Position numbers and translations under genes: made by a program. The notes under the pieces were generated by a model that searched no databases, had not been told where the DNA came from, and saw only the letters and a program-made list of their open reading frames with translations. A stretch of 64,000 nt of DNA from Chryseobacterium viscerum (lineage in GTDB: Bacteria > Bacteroidota > Bacteroidia > Flavobacteriales > Weeksellaceae), in the NCBI RefSeq assembly GCF_002899945.2, contig NZ_PPEG02000004.1, positions 186,001 to 250,000 on the forward strand. Direction: 5' to 3'. Positions 32,053 to 41,310 of the stretch are shown here, piece by piece. Each line of letters begins with the position of its first letter. Position 1 is the stretch's first letter.

Positions 32053-32281
32053 CGTTAAGGCGCAAAGATTTTGAATAATAATGATATTCCTAAAGTTTCA
32101 TTAAAACAAAATATTCTCGCAGATTTAGGAGATTAGGCAGATTTTTCCATAAACATCCGTGTGATCTGTAAAATCAGCGAGAGATCATATTATATAAAAT
32201 ATACAGAATTCAGTTTTATCACAGATAAAATCTTTGCGTCCTAAAACAACAAAGTAAATTAAAAATCCTTGCGCCTTAGCG
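32053..32281. repeat. MITE-like intergenic element with 20-bp inverted ends
   Basis: CGTTAAGGCGCAAAGATTTT (32053-32072) and the reverse complement of 32262-32281 match at 18 of 20 positions. Inside, TCTCGCAGATTT and AAATCAGCGAGA form a second, nested inverted pair. There is no coding frame. The sequence style (AAATCTGCGAGA, CTTTGCGTCCT) recurs in Flavobacteria intergenic regions as far as I recall; copy number needs a genome search. The rest of the 31973-32352 spacer holds a short stem (AAAAAGCTG..., 32309-32344) ending murB. Confidence 0.65.
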
Positions 32282-32352
32282 TTTATCCAACTGATCTATT
32301 TTAAGCGATAATAAAAAAGCTGCACTCATCATGAATACAGCTTTTATCTATT

Positions 32353-33366
32353 TTATAAAATATTTACTTCCCGCTCAAGCTCTATACCGAACTTTTCTTT
32401 CACAGAATTGATAATCTCCGTAGAAAAATCAAAAATTTCTTTTCCGGTAGCATTTCCGGTAGCATTGATGATCACCAGGGATTGTAATTTGTGTGAACCG
32501 ACATTCCCGATCTGCTTCCCTTTCCATCCACATTGTTCAATCAGCCATCCTGCAGGAACTTTTACCCTATCTCCATTGGGATAGCCCTGGATATTTTCAA
32601 ATTGTTGTTTCAACGCTTCAAATTGAGCCAAAGGAATCGTTGGGTTTTTGAAAAAGCTTCCGGCGTTTCCGATTTCTTTAGGATCCGGCAATTTGCTTTG
32701 TCTGATATTGATGACTGCTTTTGAAATATCCTGAATAGTTGGGTCTTTAATACCAAGATTCTCCAGTTCAGATTGAATCGCTCCGTACTCTGTTTTGATA
32801 TGGTGGTCTTTTTGGGTAAGCTTAAAAGTGACTTCCAGAATAACATATCTTCCTTTTCCTTCCTGTTTGAAAATAGAATCTCTGTAACCGAACCTGCATT
32901 GCTCTAGGTTGAATGTTGCAAGTTCAAGATCTTCTAAATCCAATACCAGACAACTGACAAAAATATCTTTGATCTCTGTTCCGTAAGCCCCAATATTCTG
33001 CATAGGAGAAGTTCCTACATTTCCGGGAATTAAAGAAAGATTTTCCAGTCCGCCATAATTTTTTTGTAAGCAGTACATCACAAATTCATGCCAGTTTTCA
33101 CCTGCTTTTGCTGTGACCAGGACTTCATTTTCATTGATGCTCTCTTCGGAAATTCCATTTAAATTAAGCTTGATGGCAAGGCCTTCAAAATCTTTGGTAA
33201 GAAGAATATTGCTTCCGCCTCCCAAAAACAGAACCTGAAGAGATTGAGTCTTCGAGAAAACAAGTGCTTCCTTTAATTCATCAATAGTATTGACTTCAGT
33301 GAAATATTGGGCTTTAGCTTCAACACCGAAGGTGTTATAAGGCTTCAATGAAAAATTTTCTTGCAT
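32353..33366 (-). CDS. murB: UDP-N-acetylmuramate dehydrogenase
   Basis: A 337-aa FAD enzyme reducing enolpyruvyl-UDP-GlcNAc, the second step of the peptidoglycan precursor path; MurA for the first step is also in this window. FAD-binding segments are LFLGGGSNILLTKDF near 46-60 and LIPGNVGTSPMQNIGAYGTEI near 111-131; GYRDSIFK and the catalytic Ser in GNAGSFFKNP follow. It is a type I (E. coli-like) MurB. It is the third gene of a tight operon after the aminotransferase and the lipoprotein (5-base gap). Confidence 0.96.
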   Translation of the reverse strand: MQENFSLKPYNTFGVEAKAQYFTEVNTIDELKEALVFSKTQSLQVLFLGGGSNILLTKDFEGLAIKLNLNGISEESINENEVLVTAKAGENWHEFVMYCLQKNYGGLENLSLIPGNVGTSPMQNIGAYGTEIKDIFVSCLVLDLEDLELATFNLEQCRFGYRDSIFKQEGKGRYVILEVTFKLTQKDHHIKTEYGAIQSELENLGIKDPTIQDISKAVINIRQSKLPDPKEIGNAGSFFKNPTIPLAQFEALKQQFENIQGYPNGDRVKVPAGWLIEQCGWKGKQIGNVGSHKLQSLVIINATGNATGKEIFDFSTEIINSVKEKFGIELEREVNIL

Positions 33367-33371
33367 GTTTT

Positions 33372-33857
33372 TTATTGGTATTCTTTAGGAAGAATCTTGT
33401 CTAGTTGTTCTTTAAGTTGTTGTAGCTGCTTGTAATGTAAAGTATCCGCATATGCATTCACATAGATATGTGATTTTTTCGGAGTACGGATCTGAAATGT
33501 TTCATCTATACCGTCTACCGATTGCTGGCTGGGAGAACTTTTTATGTGGTCAAGATCAACAATATTGACTGATGATACAAGCTGTTTCCAGGTGCTGGAA
33601 TTGATGGCAGAAGCCCATGCTTTATGGGTTTGATTAGCCGTTATTCCTTTTTCTGCAAAAACGGAATCTTTGGTGACTTTAATGATCCTGTAATTTCCAA
33701 GGTTTCCTTCAATATGAGATACACTGATGAAAGTAATCTCATGCGGATTTTTGGAGGAAGCTGCCTTTTCGGTTTTTTTTGAGTCACATGAAAAAAATGC
33801 CGACAGCAAAAGAATCGAAAACAGTATTTTCAGATATATATTTTTTGTTGTCGGCAT
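33372..33857 (-). CDS. Hypothetical lipoprotein, 161 aa
   Basis: The signal peptide ends in the lipobox AFFSC (Cys24), so a lipid-anchored protein is expected. The mature part has no recognised domain; short beta-like stretches (HEITFISVSHIEGNLGNYRI) and a charged C-terminal helix (QLQQLKEQLDKILPKEY) are visible. It sits between the aminotransferase (10 bases) and murB (5 bases), so it is cotranscribed with a cell-wall gene, but a cell-wall role is only inferred from this. Confidence 0.8.
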   Translation of the reverse strand: MPTTKNIYLKILFSILLLSAFFSCDSKKTEKAASSKNPHEITFISVSHIEGNLGNYRIIKVTKDSVFAEKGITANQTHKAWASAINSSTWKQLVSSVNIVDLDHIKSSPSQQSVDGIDETFQIRTPKKSHIYVNAYADTLHYKQLQQLKEQLDKILPKEYQ

Positions 33858-33867
33858 AGGGTATATT

Positions 33868-35073
33868 TTACAGGCTAAATTCTTCTCTGTACTTCTTTAA
33901 AGCTTCTTTAAGGATTTCAGCACTTCTTATTAAATCTTCTTCTTTCAGCACGTAAGCAATTCTTACCTGCTTCTTGCCCAATTCCGGGTTACTGTAGAAT
34001 CCTCCTGCAGGAGCAACCATGATCGTCTCATTATTCAGAGAATATTTTTCAAGCAGCCACTGTGCAAATTTTTCAGTATCATCTACCGGAAGTTCAGCGA
34101 CACAGTAGAAAGCACCTCTAGGTTTAGGGCAGATAACACCAGGGATGGCGTTCAAAAGATCTACCAATACATTTCTTCTGTGAGTATACTCTTCTCTTAC
34201 TGCTCTGATGTAAGGACCATCGTTCTGGTGTGCAGCTGTTGCAGCAATCTGTCCCAAAAGAACAGGGCTTAATCTCGCCTGTGCAAAAAGCATAGCAGCA
34301 TTACGGATCTTGTTGGAACGTGTAAGCAGACATCCGATTCTTACTCCACACATAGAGTAACGTTTAGATTCAGAGTCTATGATGATACAGTTTTCAGCTA
34401 ATTCAGGGAAGTCTAGCATTGAGATCTGCTGCTTTCCATCGTATACATATTCTCTGTATACTTCATCAGAGATGATAACGATATCATATTTTAAAGCAAT
34501 TTCTGCAAGTTTTTGAAGCTCTTCGCGGGTATACAGATATCCGGTAGGGTTTCCAGGGTTACAGATGATAATTGCTCTTGTTTTTTCTGTGATTTTTTTC
34601 TCGAATTCCTCAATAGGAGGCAAAGCAAAACCAGTGTCAATAGTAGAAGGTACTGCTACAATATTCACATCGAATGTGCTGGTGAAACCGTTATAGTTAG
34701 CATAGTAAGGCTCAGGAATAATCACCTCATCACCCTCATCACATAAAGTAGAGATAGCAAAGTTAAGGGCTTCAGACCCCCCATTGGTAACAATGAAGTT
34801 ATCGGGAGTAATATCTGAAAAACCTAATGAATGATAATATTCTGTAAGGGCTTTTCTGTATTCTATATTCCCTTCAGAAAGCGCATATTCCAATACTTTT
34901 AAATCGATGTTTTTTAAAGCATTTAAAGCTGTTTCCGGAGTTTCAATATCAGGCTGTCCGATATTAAGGTGATATACTTTTATTCCTTTTTGTTTTGCTT
35001 GTAACGCAAAGGGAACCAGTTTTCTTACCGGCGATGGCGGCATATGCAGTGCTCTGTTTGAAATATTCGGCAT
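33868..35073 (-). CDS. Pyridoxal-phosphate-dependent aminotransferase, class I/II
   Basis: A 401-aa fold-type I aminotransferase of the aspartate-aminotransferase group. Visible features are HLNIGQPDIETPETAL near 36-50, VTNGGSEALNFAIST, NPGNPTGYLYTREEL, DEVYREYVYDG and the PLP Lys in SESKRYSMCGVRIG, with the C-terminal substrate-binding Arg in KKQVRIAY. Substrate range cannot be fixed from sequence (aspartate, or broader amino acids). It is first in the operon with the lipoprotein and murB. Confidence 0.93.
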   Translation of the reverse strand: MPNISNRALHMPPSPVRKLVPFALQAKQKGIKVYHLNIGQPDIETPETALNALKNIDLKVLEYALSEGNIEYRKALTEYYHSLGFSDITPDNFIVTNGGSEALNFAISTLCDEGDEVIIPEPYYANYNGFTSTFDVNIVAVPSTIDTGFALPPIEEFEKKITEKTRAIIICNPGNPTGYLYTREELQKLAEIALKYDIVIISDEVYREYVYDGKQQISMLDFPELAENCIIIDSESKRYSMCGVRIGCLLTRSNKIRNAAMLFAQARLSPVLLGQIAATAAHQNDGPYIRAVREEYTHRRNVLVDLLNAIPGVICPKPRGAFYCVAELPVDDTEKFAQWLLEKYSLNNETIMVAPAGGFYSNPELGKKQVRIAYVLKEEDLIRSAEILKEALKKYREEFSL

Positions 35074-35298
35074 TGTTCAAAAAATTTGTATGACAAAAAT
35101 AGGATTTAATTTCTCAATAATAAAATTAAGGATCAATAAGAAATGGCTCAATTTTCTTTAATCTTTTTTTAAGCTCTCATAATTTTCAGGTATCAAAATG
35201 CTAATATTTGACTCTGATTGTAATTATTTTACTTTTTCTTTAAAAATATCTTTTTTGTATTGTTATTTTTACTAAATTTCGCCACAAATGTGAACAAA

Positions 35299-37797
35299 AT
35301 GGCAATAAATTTATTTTCTAGGGTGATACCTGCTATCGCTCTGTTTTCTGCCTCTGTAATGATGGCTCAAAATTATCAAACTATGCCGGTTGCTTCGGGC
35401 TTTACAGCTGACGTAATTGCAAACGGGATAGGATCTTCAACAATTACTACAAATAATGACGTAGACGGAGTTTCTTATGCTTTTGTAGCTAAAGATTTCC
35501 AGCTGACATCCACAAGTGCAGCGATTTCGTATGGTATTCCTATTGACGGAATTATTAATTCTGTAATAGCAACAACTCCCGGACTGAGCTTTCAGCTAGC
35601 AAGTTTGAATGCAAATAACTCTCTAAGGCTGGCTGCGGTAAATGATGCCGGAACTTTGGCATTTACAACACCAAAAGCAGTCATCAAGCTGTATATGCTT
35701 GCCGTAAGTGGGAGTGGTACTTCTACAATAAACGTAGTGGTAAACTTTACAGATGGCAGCTCACAAACATTTTCAGGAATCAGTCTTCCAGACTGGTATG
35801 GGGGTACCAACTTTGCCGTACAGGGAATAGGAAGAATAAAAAAACCTGGTGCGATTCCTGCCAGTGGTGATGATGTTCCTTCTCCTGAGGGGGGAACAAA
35901 CCCAAGATTATATCAAAATGAACTGGCAATAGATGCTGCAAATCAGGCGAAGCCGATACAAAGTGTAACAGTAACCAAAGTAAGTGGCTCTGGTTTACCT
36001 AACGTTTTTGCTTTTTCAGCAGATGCCTATTCAGATTGTGCACCTCCAGTATTGCAGGCGGTTTCAGGAGTAACGGCTAATTCTGCTTTAGTTTCATGGA
36101 CGGCTCCAAGCAGTGCTGCCAGCTATGATGTGTATCACAGCACTTCCAGTACAATACCTGCAAGTACAGTAACACCTACTTACCCGGCAGTATCTGGTAC
36201 GAGTAAAACGATAGGAAGTCTTAATTCCAATACAACCTATTATTATTGGGTGAGAACCAATTGTAGTTCTGCAACCAGCCAAAGTGCATGGTCTTTTGCA
36301 GGGACATTTAAAACAGCTTGTTCTACGTTCACGGTTCCGTATACAGAAAATTTTGATACTACAAGTGTAGGGTCTTCAACAAATACCAATGCGCCAAGCT
36401 GTTGGGCATATTTAGAAAGTGCTTCATTTACTGGGTATGGGTATGTAACGACAACCAATAATTATTCAGCACCTAATGCTTATTATTTATATAATTCTAC
36501 CGCTAGTACAGGGAGTCAAATGTTAGTTTCACCTCCAACTATAAATCTTTCAGATGGTACTAAGCGTGTGAGATTCTATGCAAGAACGGGAACAGCGGGT
36601 ACAACACTATTAATGGGTACTTTATCAAACCCTGCAGATCCAGCTTCTTTTACGCAAATTGGTTCTCCTATTGCTTTAACAACTACCCATACACAATATA
36701 CTGTTAATATTCCTGCGGGGTCTGATTTGCAATTAGCATTTAAACATGGTTTAGGTGGTTCAAATCGTGCCATTTATATTGATAATATTACCGTTCAGAA
36801 TATTCCTTCTTGTCTTGAACCTACTGCAGTTACAACACCCAACGTAACGATGAACTCTGCAGTGATCGGTTGGACAGCACCTGCTTCAACACCTGCAAAC
36901 GGATACGAAGTATATTACAGTACAACCAATACAGCACCTGATGCTACTACAGTTTTAAACGCTTCGAACTCTGCAACTTCTGCTACAACTTCTGCCCCTT
37001 TGAATTCGCTATCTGCTGATACGAACTATTATGCGTGGGTAAGATCTTCATGCAGCGCTACAGATAAGAGTATTTGGAGTGATGTTATAGCCTTTAGAAC
37101 AGGCTATTGTCAGCCTTCATCTAGCGGTCAGGCTTCATGGCTTTCTGCCTTCAATTCTACAGGAGCACTTATAGACATGACTTATGCATCCGGTTCCAGT
37201 GTAGCGGGAGGATATCAAAACTTAACTACAACTAATAATAGAATAACAAATGCTCCAGGATCCAGTACCAATATTTCTTTCACAGCAGGAGGTCCTACAT
37301 GTGGAATTGCAGTTTGGGTAGACTGGAATAACAATTTAACGTTTGAAACTTCAGAAAGAATGTTTGTTACGTCAAATTATGTAACAACTACTACGGGATC
37401 TATTACTGCACCTGCGGGAACACCAGTAGGAAATTACAGAATGAGAGTGGTAACGGATTATAACAGTACAGCACCTGCAAGCCCTTGTACAGCCATTTCA
37501 AGAGGAGAATTTATTGATTTTGTATTTGAAGTAGCGACCTCTTTGTCAACTTTAGAAACAGGTGCGAAGAAAAAAGAAATCAGTGTATATCCTAATCCAT
37601 TCAAAGATGTTCTGCATATCGCTGATATCAAAGATGTGAAATCTGTAACGATCACGGATGTGGCGGGAAGAGTAGTGAAAACTATTGATCAACCTACCAA
37701 TGAACTTCAGTTAGGTGAATTGAATGCCGGATTATACTTAGTGACAATGAACTTTAAAGATGGCTCAAAATCAACAGTAAAAGCCATTAAGAAATAA
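35299..37797 (+). CDS. Large T9SS-exported adhesin-like protein with FN3 and GEVED domains
   Basis: An 832-aa protein starting at 35299 (MAINLFSRVIPAIALFSASV, cleaved after MMAQ); the frame opens 39 bases earlier. Order: an unassigned beta-rich N-terminal domain (25-240), fibronectin type III (about 245-335), a cleaved-adhesin/MAM-like jelly roll (VPYTENFDTT to about 505), a second FN3 (about 510-605), a GEVED domain (WVDWNNNLTFETSERM near 675-690) and a T9SS type A tail (ISVYPNPFKDVLHI, ending STVKAIKK). The layout is typical of surface adhesins or protease-associated modules of Flavobacteria, but no catalytic domain is present. It appears monocistronic. Confidence 0.9.
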   Translation: MAINLFSRVIPAIALFSASVMMAQNYQTMPVASGFTADVIANGIGSSTITTNNDVDGVSYAFVAKDFQLTSTSAAISYGIPIDGIINSVIATTPGLSFQLASLNANNSLRLAAVNDAGTLAFTTPKAVIKLYMLAVSGSGTSTINVVVNFTDGSSQTFSGISLPDWYGGTNFAVQGIGRIKKPGAIPASGDDVPSPEGGTNPRLYQNELAIDAANQAKPIQSVTVTKVSGSGLPNVFAFSADAYSDCAPPVLQAVSGVTANSALVSWTAPSSAASYDVYHSTSSTIPASTVTPTYPAVSGTSKTIGSLNSNTTYYYWVRTNCSSATSQSAWSFAGTFKTACSTFTVPYTENFDTTSVGSSTNTNAPSCWAYLESASFTGYGYVTTTNNYSAPNAYYLYNSTASTGSQMLVSPPTINLSDGTKRVRFYARTGTAGTTLLMGTLSNPADPASFTQIGSPIALTTTHTQYTVNIPAGSDLQLAFKHGLGGSNRAIYIDNITVQNIPSCLEPTAVTTPNVTMNSAVIGWTAPASTPANGYEVYYSTTNTAPDATTVLNASNSATSATTSAPLNSLSADTNYYAWVRSSCSATDKSIWSDVIAFRTGYCQPSSSGQASWLSAFNSTGALIDMTYASGSSVAGGYQNLTTTNNRITNAPGSSTNISFTAGGPTCGIAVWVDWNNNLTFETSERMFVTSNYVTTTTGSITAPAGTPVGNYRMRVVTDYNSTAPASPCTAISRGEFIDFVFEVATSLSTLETGAKKKEISVYPNPFKDVLHIADIKDVKSVTITDVAGRVVKTIDQPTNELQLGELNAGLYLVTMNFKDGSKSTVKAIKK

Positions 37798-37940
37798 AAT
37801 TTTTTGAGTTAATAATTTCTGTAGGCAGTTGCATTCGTGTGGCTGCCTTTTTTATTGTTGATTTAATAATAACTGGAAAAATTATTCTTCAAAAATGTTG
37901 CTAAAATTATTATAAATTTGCGCTGAAAACTATACTATCT

Positions 37941-39125
37941 ATGAATAAACTTAAACTCCTTTTTTTAATACCATTATTCTATTCTGAATTTTCACAGGCT
38001 CAAAGAATTGATAAAGAGATTATCAGTTTTCAGCTTCTGAAAGAGCCGGTTTTTCCTACGGAACTTTCCAACAGAAATTATACGATTACCGTAAAATCTC
38101 CCTATAATATTACAAAGGAAGATGTTGTAAGATTGTCAAAAGAAGACTATCAAGGAAAGGTAGACAACTATCAGACGAACGTTGAAAATGCCAAATATGA
38201 ACATCAGGAAAGATTAAAAGACTATGATGCTGAGGTAAAAAAACTTCAGGAAAAATATAAACTTGAATCTGCAGAATACAGCAAATTATCAGCGGTTGAA
38301 AAAATTGCGGCAACCAATGGAGCTCCGGTATTGAGATTACCTTCAAGACCTATAATTAATATTCCTCCGATGCCGGTTTATCAGCAACCGGATCTGAGAG
38401 ATGCCTTAATTGTGGATAATAAAATTCTGGCTTCTCAAATGGACGTGTTGGGGTTTTCAAAAGGTGGAAATTATCTTGACATCGTCATTGAAATGGAAAG
38501 AACAAACTTTCAGGACAACCAGGGGAAAACTTTTGCCAATCAGCCAACAAGGATCATCGCAAAACAGGGTGGCGCTGTAAAACTGGACAAAGCCTATTTC
38601 TCAGATTTTGCGGAAATAGCAAGTGTTCCAACCAATGAAATCAATCTGAATGCCCAGGAGAAAAGATACCTGCAGAGAACGATGGATCGTACACGGAATA
38701 TTATTAATGAAAACTTCGGTTATCAGACCATCAATTCTACGGTGACCTTATCAACGGTAAAAAATAAAGGAGAGTATGACGATCTGGAAAAAGCATATAT
38801 CTACGTGACGACGAATCTGAAAAAACTTCAGGCAAAAACGGACTATGCGCCAAATAAAGTAGCCATGGAAAATATGCAGAAAGGAATTGACATTTGGAAA
38901 AGTGCTTTGACAAAAGTGAATTACAACGACAAAAAAGCTCCTTACAATCAAAAGATTGGAGAATACCTTTATTTTAACCTGATCAGATTAAATATTGCTT
39001 TGGGTAATTACCAGGAAGCTGAGAAATATTTAAATGAATTACAGGAACATTTGGTAGATATTAAACTATCCTATGATGCTAATCTTGAATTGAAAAGATT
39101 AGAAGAAAAAATTTATAATAACTAA
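37941..39125 (+). CDS. Exported protein of unknown function with coiled coil and TPR-like tail
   Basis: A 394-aa protein with a signal peptide (MNKLKLLFLIPLFYSEFSQAQ). Residues about 70-115 (NYQTNVENAKYEHQERLKDY onwards) form a coiled coil, a Pro-rich stretch follows (LPSRPIINIPPMPVYQQP), and the C-terminus (about 320-385) looks like a tetratricopeptide helix pair (GEYLYFNLIRLNIALGNYQE). I do not know a function. TAAATTTG at 37913-37920 is a -7-like box. The next gene follows after 11 bases, so the two probably act together in the periplasm or outer membrane. Confidence 0.82.
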   Translation: MNKLKLLFLIPLFYSEFSQAQRIDKEIISFQLLKEPVFPTELSNRNYTITVKSPYNITKEDVVRLSKEDYQGKVDNYQTNVENAKYEHQERLKDYDAEVKKLQEKYKLESAEYSKLSAVEKIAATNGAPVLRLPSRPIINIPPMPVYQQPDLRDALIVDNKILASQMDVLGFSKGGNYLDIVIEMERTNFQDNQGKTFANQPTRIIAKQGGAVKLDKAYFSDFAEIASVPTNEINLNAQEKRYLQRTMDRTRNIINENFGYQTINSTVTLSTVKNKGEYDDLEKAYIYVTTNLKKLQAKTDYAPNKVAMENMQKGIDIWKSALTKVNYNDKKAPYNQKIGEYLYFNLIRLNIALGNYQEAEKYLNELQEHLVDIKLSYDANLELKRLEEKIYNN

Positions 39126-39136
39126 AGAAAAACAAT

Positions 39137-40558
39137 ATGATTAAACAGATTATTGCTTCGGCATTAATTACGGCTTCGGTGTATTCTTATGCACAGACGA
39201 AGGTGACTGAAGGAACAAAATTCACGGTGGATGCCAATCTTGAAACCGATGACAAACTGGTATTGGCAGATGATTACAATTCTTATATGTTCAGCGCTAT
39301 CAATATAGACGGGCTAATGAGAAATGTTTTCCCTCACAAGAAATTACTGATGAGAAAACTGGATCAAAACGGAAGTCTTGTAGACACTTATGTAAAAGAT
39401 TACGCCAATAAAACAAACGGCGTACTTCACAATTATCTGGGATCTCAGCAGATAGATGATGATAAATTCATAGCATTTACGGAAGAGTATTTCGGAAAGG
39501 AAAACAGAAAGGAAGTTTTTCAACATGTTTTCAGCAGAAAGGAAGGAACTTTTACCACAAAGAGCATTGCAAAATACAGCATTGAATCTACCAATAGATC
39601 AGGAACAACGTATGTTCTTTTCTCAGAAAACGGGAAATATGCTGCGATCTTTAACGACAGATTTGCCAACAAAAAAACGGATAATGTGAATGATGTTCTG
39701 GTATTGGATCTGAGAACACTTACTCCGGTTTGGAATAAAGAAATTACATTGAGCAATGATTATGTTGAAAAGTCTTTAACATTAACGAATTCAGCAAAGA
39801 TAGTTGTACTGCGTAAAGCTGCGGGATGGAAAGAATCTTATAAGCTGGAACTGGTTTCCAATACTGAAGATAAAGACCTTTCTTTCGATGACAAATATAT
39901 TCCTGAAAAATTATATGCGTTCAGTAAAAATGACAATGATTATCTGGTAACTTTTGGAAGAAAAAATGCTGCAGTTACGATTGGAGCAAGTACTTTCGGA
40001 ACGGTAATGTTCTATGATATGAAGTCTGGAAAAGCGGTGATCAGCAATACCAATTTAGCAGGAAGCAAAGACATGAACGATGTGAAAGTGATCAAAACAA
40101 TTGTAAAAGGGGATGAGACTTTAATGGCTGTTCAGCAGGAAACTGTGACAAGGCCAATGCCTACAACAATGAACCGTTTCCCAGATCCTGTTTATTCTTT
40201 GGATGCCGGAATGTTGATCAAGTTTAATAAAGAAGGAGAGGTAAAGCAATTTGTGGCTGCCGGAACTTCTACAGGAAAGAGAATCAATATTGTTGAAGCT
40301 GGAGATAAGCTTTATATTTCTGCATTTTATCCTAAGGGAGCATTCGGGAATACAGGGTTTTCTATGAAAGTTTTTGATTTTGCCAACCTGAAGCCTCAGG
40401 AAGTAAGCCTTGATTATAAAGGAAGAAACTTCTTCCAGAACTACGGTTTTGCAGACGGAAATATGATCCAGTATGTTCCAAATGTCAACAAAATGATGTT
40501 CCTTCAAAAGAGCAGCAAAGATGTTCAGATGTTCAATGTGTACAATTTTATAAAATAA
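39137..40558 (+). CDS. Exported protein of unknown function, 473 aa
   Basis: The signal peptide is MIKQIIASALITASVYSYAQ. The rest is beta-rich with repeated strand-turn patterns (YAAIFNDRFANKKTDNVNDV; YLVTFGRKNAAVTIGASTFG; KLYISAFYPKGAFGNTGF), suggesting a beta-propeller-like fold without a recognised family. No T9SS tail or lipobox is seen. It forms a pair with the coiled-coil gene directly upstream. Confidence 0.8.
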   Translation: MIKQIIASALITASVYSYAQTKVTEGTKFTVDANLETDDKLVLADDYNSYMFSAINIDGLMRNVFPHKKLLMRKLDQNGSLVDTYVKDYANKTNGVLHNYLGSQQIDDDKFIAFTEEYFGKENRKEVFQHVFSRKEGTFTTKSIAKYSIESTNRSGTTYVLFSENGKYAAIFNDRFANKKTDNVNDVLVLDLRTLTPVWNKEITLSNDYVEKSLTLTNSAKIVVLRKAAGWKESYKLELVSNTEDKDLSFDDKYIPEKLYAFSKNDNDYLVTFGRKNAAVTIGASTFGTVMFYDMKSGKAVISNTNLAGSKDMNDVKVIKTIVKGDETLMAVQQETVTRPMPTTMNRFPDPVYSLDAGMLIKFNKEGEVKQFVAAGTSTGKRINIVEAGDKLYISAFYPKGAFGNTGFSMKVFDFANLKPQEVSLDYKGRNFFQNYGFADGNMIQYVPNVNKMMFLQKSSKDVQMFNVYNFIK

Positions 40559-40582
40559 TTGTATTTTAGAAAAAAATAAAAT

Positions 40583-41038
40583 ATGCAGATTCAGTCAGTT
40601 TCCATACAAGATTATCTTTCAAAGATTCCTGAAGAAAGGCAGGAAGCTTTTAAAAAGCTTTTTGATACGGTGAATGACAATCTTCCGAAAGGTTTTGAAG
40701 AAGCTACCAATTACGGGATGATAGGCTGGGTGGTTCCTTTGGCAACCTTTCCTGCCGGATATCACTGTGCACCCGGAACGCCGCTGCCTTTCATCAATCT
40801 GGCATCCCAAAAGAATTTTATAGCACTCTATCATATGGGGCTGTATTCCAGACCGGAGCTTCTCGATTGTTTTGTCGCAGAATATCCAAAACATTCTAAG
40901 AAGAAACTGGACATGGGGAAATCCTGTATCCGTTTCAAAAAAGTAGAAGATATTCCTTTTGAACTGATTGCTGAACTGAGTCAGAAAATGACTCCTGATG
41001 ACTGGATCGGAATTTATGAATCACAGTATAAAAGATAA
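40583..41038 (+). CDS. DUF1801 (YdhG-like) protein
   Basis: A 151-aa protein with the DUF1801 pattern: VSIQDYLSKIPEERQEAFKK at the N-terminus, EEATNYGMIGWVVPLATFPA near 39-58 and DMGKSCIRFKKVEDIPFELI near 110-130. The fold is related to YjbR/frataxin-like proteins; function unknown, probably cytoplasmic. It is 24 bases downstream of the previous gene but functionally unrelated by sequence. A strong terminator overlaps its stop. Confidence 0.88.
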   Translation: MQIQSVSIQDYLSKIPEERQEAFKKLFDTVNDNLPKGFEEATNYGMIGWVVPLATFPAGYHCAPGTPLPFINLASQKNFIALYHMGLYSRPELLDCFVAEYPKHSKKKLDMGKSCIRFKKVEDIPFELIAELSQKMTPDDWIGIYESQYKR

Positions 41039-41077
41039 AAAAAGCTCTGAAATCAAATAGATTTCAGAGCTTTTTTT
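41037..41077 (+). terminator. Strong terminator after DUF1801 gene
   Basis: AAAAAAAGCTCTGAAATC (41037-41054) pairs with 41060-41077, 18 bp around a five-base loop, ending in seven T. Confidence 0.9.
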
Positions 41078-41078
41078 A

Positions 41079-41310
41079 TGGAGGAAGCCGAAGGATTGAA
41101 GCTGGAAGTAATATTTGTGTTTTTAGAATAAATGATTGTTATTTGATAGGGCGGGAAGCGGGAAGAATGAAGATGGAGGTAATATTTCTATTTTAGAATT
41201 ATTGATTGCCATTTGATGATAATTTTTTGAGCTTTTAAAAATTAATAAAATAATTTTCATGTATCCACGGACTTCCAAAAACCTCCATCCTCCAGCTTCC
41301 CTCTTCCTTT
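41079..41310. repeat. Purine-rich inverted repeat element with an internal tandem pair
   Basis: GGAGGAAGCCGAAGGATTGA on the left faces CCTCCATCCTCCAGCTTCCC on the right, an imperfect inverted pair of GGAAG-type words. Between them two similar copies follow one another (GAAGCTGGAAGTAATATTTG, GAAGATGGAGGTAATATTTC, each continuing to ...TTTGAT). It lies at a convergent gene junction. Such GGAAG-rich palindromic spacers appear to be dispersed repeats in Chryseobacterium; this is from memory. Confidence 0.5.
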
